A stretch of DNA of 64,000 nt from JBFXCS01 sp050181915 (GTDB lineage Bacteria > Actinomycetota > Thermoleophilia > Miltoncostaeales > Miltoncostaeaceae): NCBI GenBank assembly GCA_050181915.1, contig JBFXCS010000002.1, forward strand, positions 496,001 to 560,000. Direction: 5' to 3'. This document shows, in pieces, positions 63,245-64,000 of this stretch. Every line of letters begins with the position of its first letter. Position 1 is the first letter of the stretch. A program made the translations under genes and the position numbers. Under the pieces are notes generated by a model. The model was given only the letters and a program-made list of their open reading frames with translations, searched no databases and was not told the origin of the DNA.

Positions 63245-64000
63245 CGACGCGCTCCTCCCCCACGGCGATCAGCTCCTCGATCTGCTCGAGGGTGTTGACC
63301 AGGCCCTTCGCCGTGACGACGCCGTCGAGCAGGTAGACGACGAAGGGGGTGCCGGGCACCCGGTAGCGGCCGAAGGCCCCGGGGTCGTCGTCCTCGACCA
63401 CCGAGCGCACCGCGAGGCCGTCGCGGCGCAGCGCGTCGAGGGCCGGCTCGATCTCGGCGCACAGGCGGCATCCGCGGGACGCGAAGGCCACCAGCTCCGG
63501 CCCGACGCCGGAGAGGCCGGCCAGCTCCGGGGCGGGGGCGCCCGCGGGCGGTCCCTCCTCGGCGATCTCGAGCGCGGCGCGCGGCCCGAGGCGCGCCTCC
63601 AGCACCCCCACCTGGCGGTAGAGGGCCAGCACCAGCACCGCCAGGACGGCCACGACGACGCCCAGCACGCCGATGGCGGCGGCCGTGAGCACCCCCGGCG
63701 AGGGATCCCACCGCTCCATCACCGCCGTCGCGATCAGCAGCCCCAGCACCGCCAGGGCGACCGCGCGGGCGGCCAGGGCGCCGACCGGGCGGTCGCGGGC
63801 ACCCCCGAAGCAGCCGCACGCGACGCGACGCGACCCGGCGATCCGCAGCCGGGCCAGCGAGGCGGCGAAGCCGACGCCGAGCACGGCCACCCCGACGCCG
63901 GCCGGGCGGGCGGTCGCCGGCACCAGCACGAGCACGGCGAGCGCCGCCTCGGCGACGATGACGGCGGCGGCCGCGGCGCGGCGCAGCGGCGCCGGGACAC
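63231..64000 (-). CDS. MauE-MauD-like fusion (membrane domain plus thioredoxin-like domain), truncated by the window edge
   Basis: The frame is open to base 64000, so the gene starts outside the window. The N-terminal part has membrane segments of the MauE/DoxX type (VGVAVLGVGFAASLARLRIA, ACGCFGGARDRPVGALAARA). The C-terminal part is thioredoxin-like, with FASRGCRLCAEIEPALDALR (CRLC active site) and RYRVPGTPFVVYLLDGVVTA. MauE and MauD support disulfide formation in the Mau light chain, so a fusion beside a Cys-rich MauA-like gene is coherent. Confidence 0.78.
   Translation of the reverse strand, partial: VPAPLRRAAAAAVIVAEAALAVLVLVPATARPAGVGVAVLGVGFAASLARLRIAGSRRVACGCFGGARDRPVGALAARAVALAVLGLLIATAVMERWDPSPGVLTAAAIGVLGVVVAVLAVLVLALYRQVGVLEARLGPRAALEIAEEGPPAGAPAPELAGLSGVGPELVAFASRGCRLCAEIEPALDALRRDGLAVRSVVEDDDPGAFGRYRVPGTPFVVYLLDGVVTAKGLVNTLEQIEELIAVGEERVGAPA

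Overview
The window is about 64 kb of very GC-rich DNA (roughly 70-75% by eye) that is almost completely coding, with short gaps, frequent ATGA stop/start overlaps and G/C-ending codons. Gene content (actinobacterial VanS/VanR, a MarP-like protease, PAC2 protein, ECF42-type sigma factor, VanW, a DUF6636-like secreted protein, MauE/MauA-like genes) points to an actinomycete-type bacterium. I suspect a deep-branching actinobacterial class such as Thermoleophilia rather than Streptomyces, but the sequence alone does not prove this. Many genes appear to be read from leaderless mRNAs: a -10-like hexamer ends 6-7 nt before the start codon and no Shine-Dalgarno is present.

Layout. 1-0.85 kb: decayed hsdM fragment and IS481 remnant. 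0.9-4.7 kb: LuxR regulator, O-methyltransferase, alkaline phosphatase. 4.9-13.4 kb: a complete glycopeptide-resistance regulon: vanS-vanR, divergent D,D-carboxypeptidase, vanH-vanA-vanX-murF, a PhyH-type dioxygenase and vanY. Four near-identical promoter/operator units (half-sites spaced 11 and 14 bp, last half-site exactly 39 nt before the start codon) tie these genes together and bring the dioxygenase into the regulon. 13.5-20.4 kb: a sugar-type ABC importer operon with an LVIVD protein and an HpcH/HpaI aldolase, opposite an XRE/cupin regulator. 20.4-21.1 kb: cluster of broken genes. 21.1-31 kb: MacB-like transporter, acid phosphatase, flavin monooxygenase-like and enolase-like enzymes, intradiol dioxygenase, MerR-ahcY. 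31-38.8 kb: regulators facing enzymes and transporters, with visible operators. 38.9-43.6 kb: ABC exporter, self-regulated Fic protein, ECF42/DGPF pair. 43.6-49.1 kb: accessory island with lower GC at its left edge, a DNA-methyltransferase remnant, and an SMC-like ATPase + small protein + PD-(D/E)xK nuclease operon (candidate defence system), followed by a second nuclease-like gene. 49.1-64 kb: housekeeping and envelope genes (G6PD, HD hydrolase, FAD monooxygenase, PAC2, ApbE, VanW, MarP-like protease, ssb) ending in a methylamine-dehydrogenase-like cluster cut by the window edge.

How the genes work together. The van genes should replace D-Ala-D-Ala by D-Ala-D-Lac: VanH makes D-lactate, VanA ligates it, VanX destroys D-Ala-D-Ala, MurF attaches the depsipeptide to the UDP-precursor, and VanY and the DacA-like enzyme trim residual pentapeptide. 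The role of the dioxygenase is unknown and is the most novel element. Several regulators (XRE at 19.8 and 31.0 kb, GntR at 33.4 and 35.2 kb, Fic at 40.8 kb) sit next to palindromic sites that probably control them and their neighbours.
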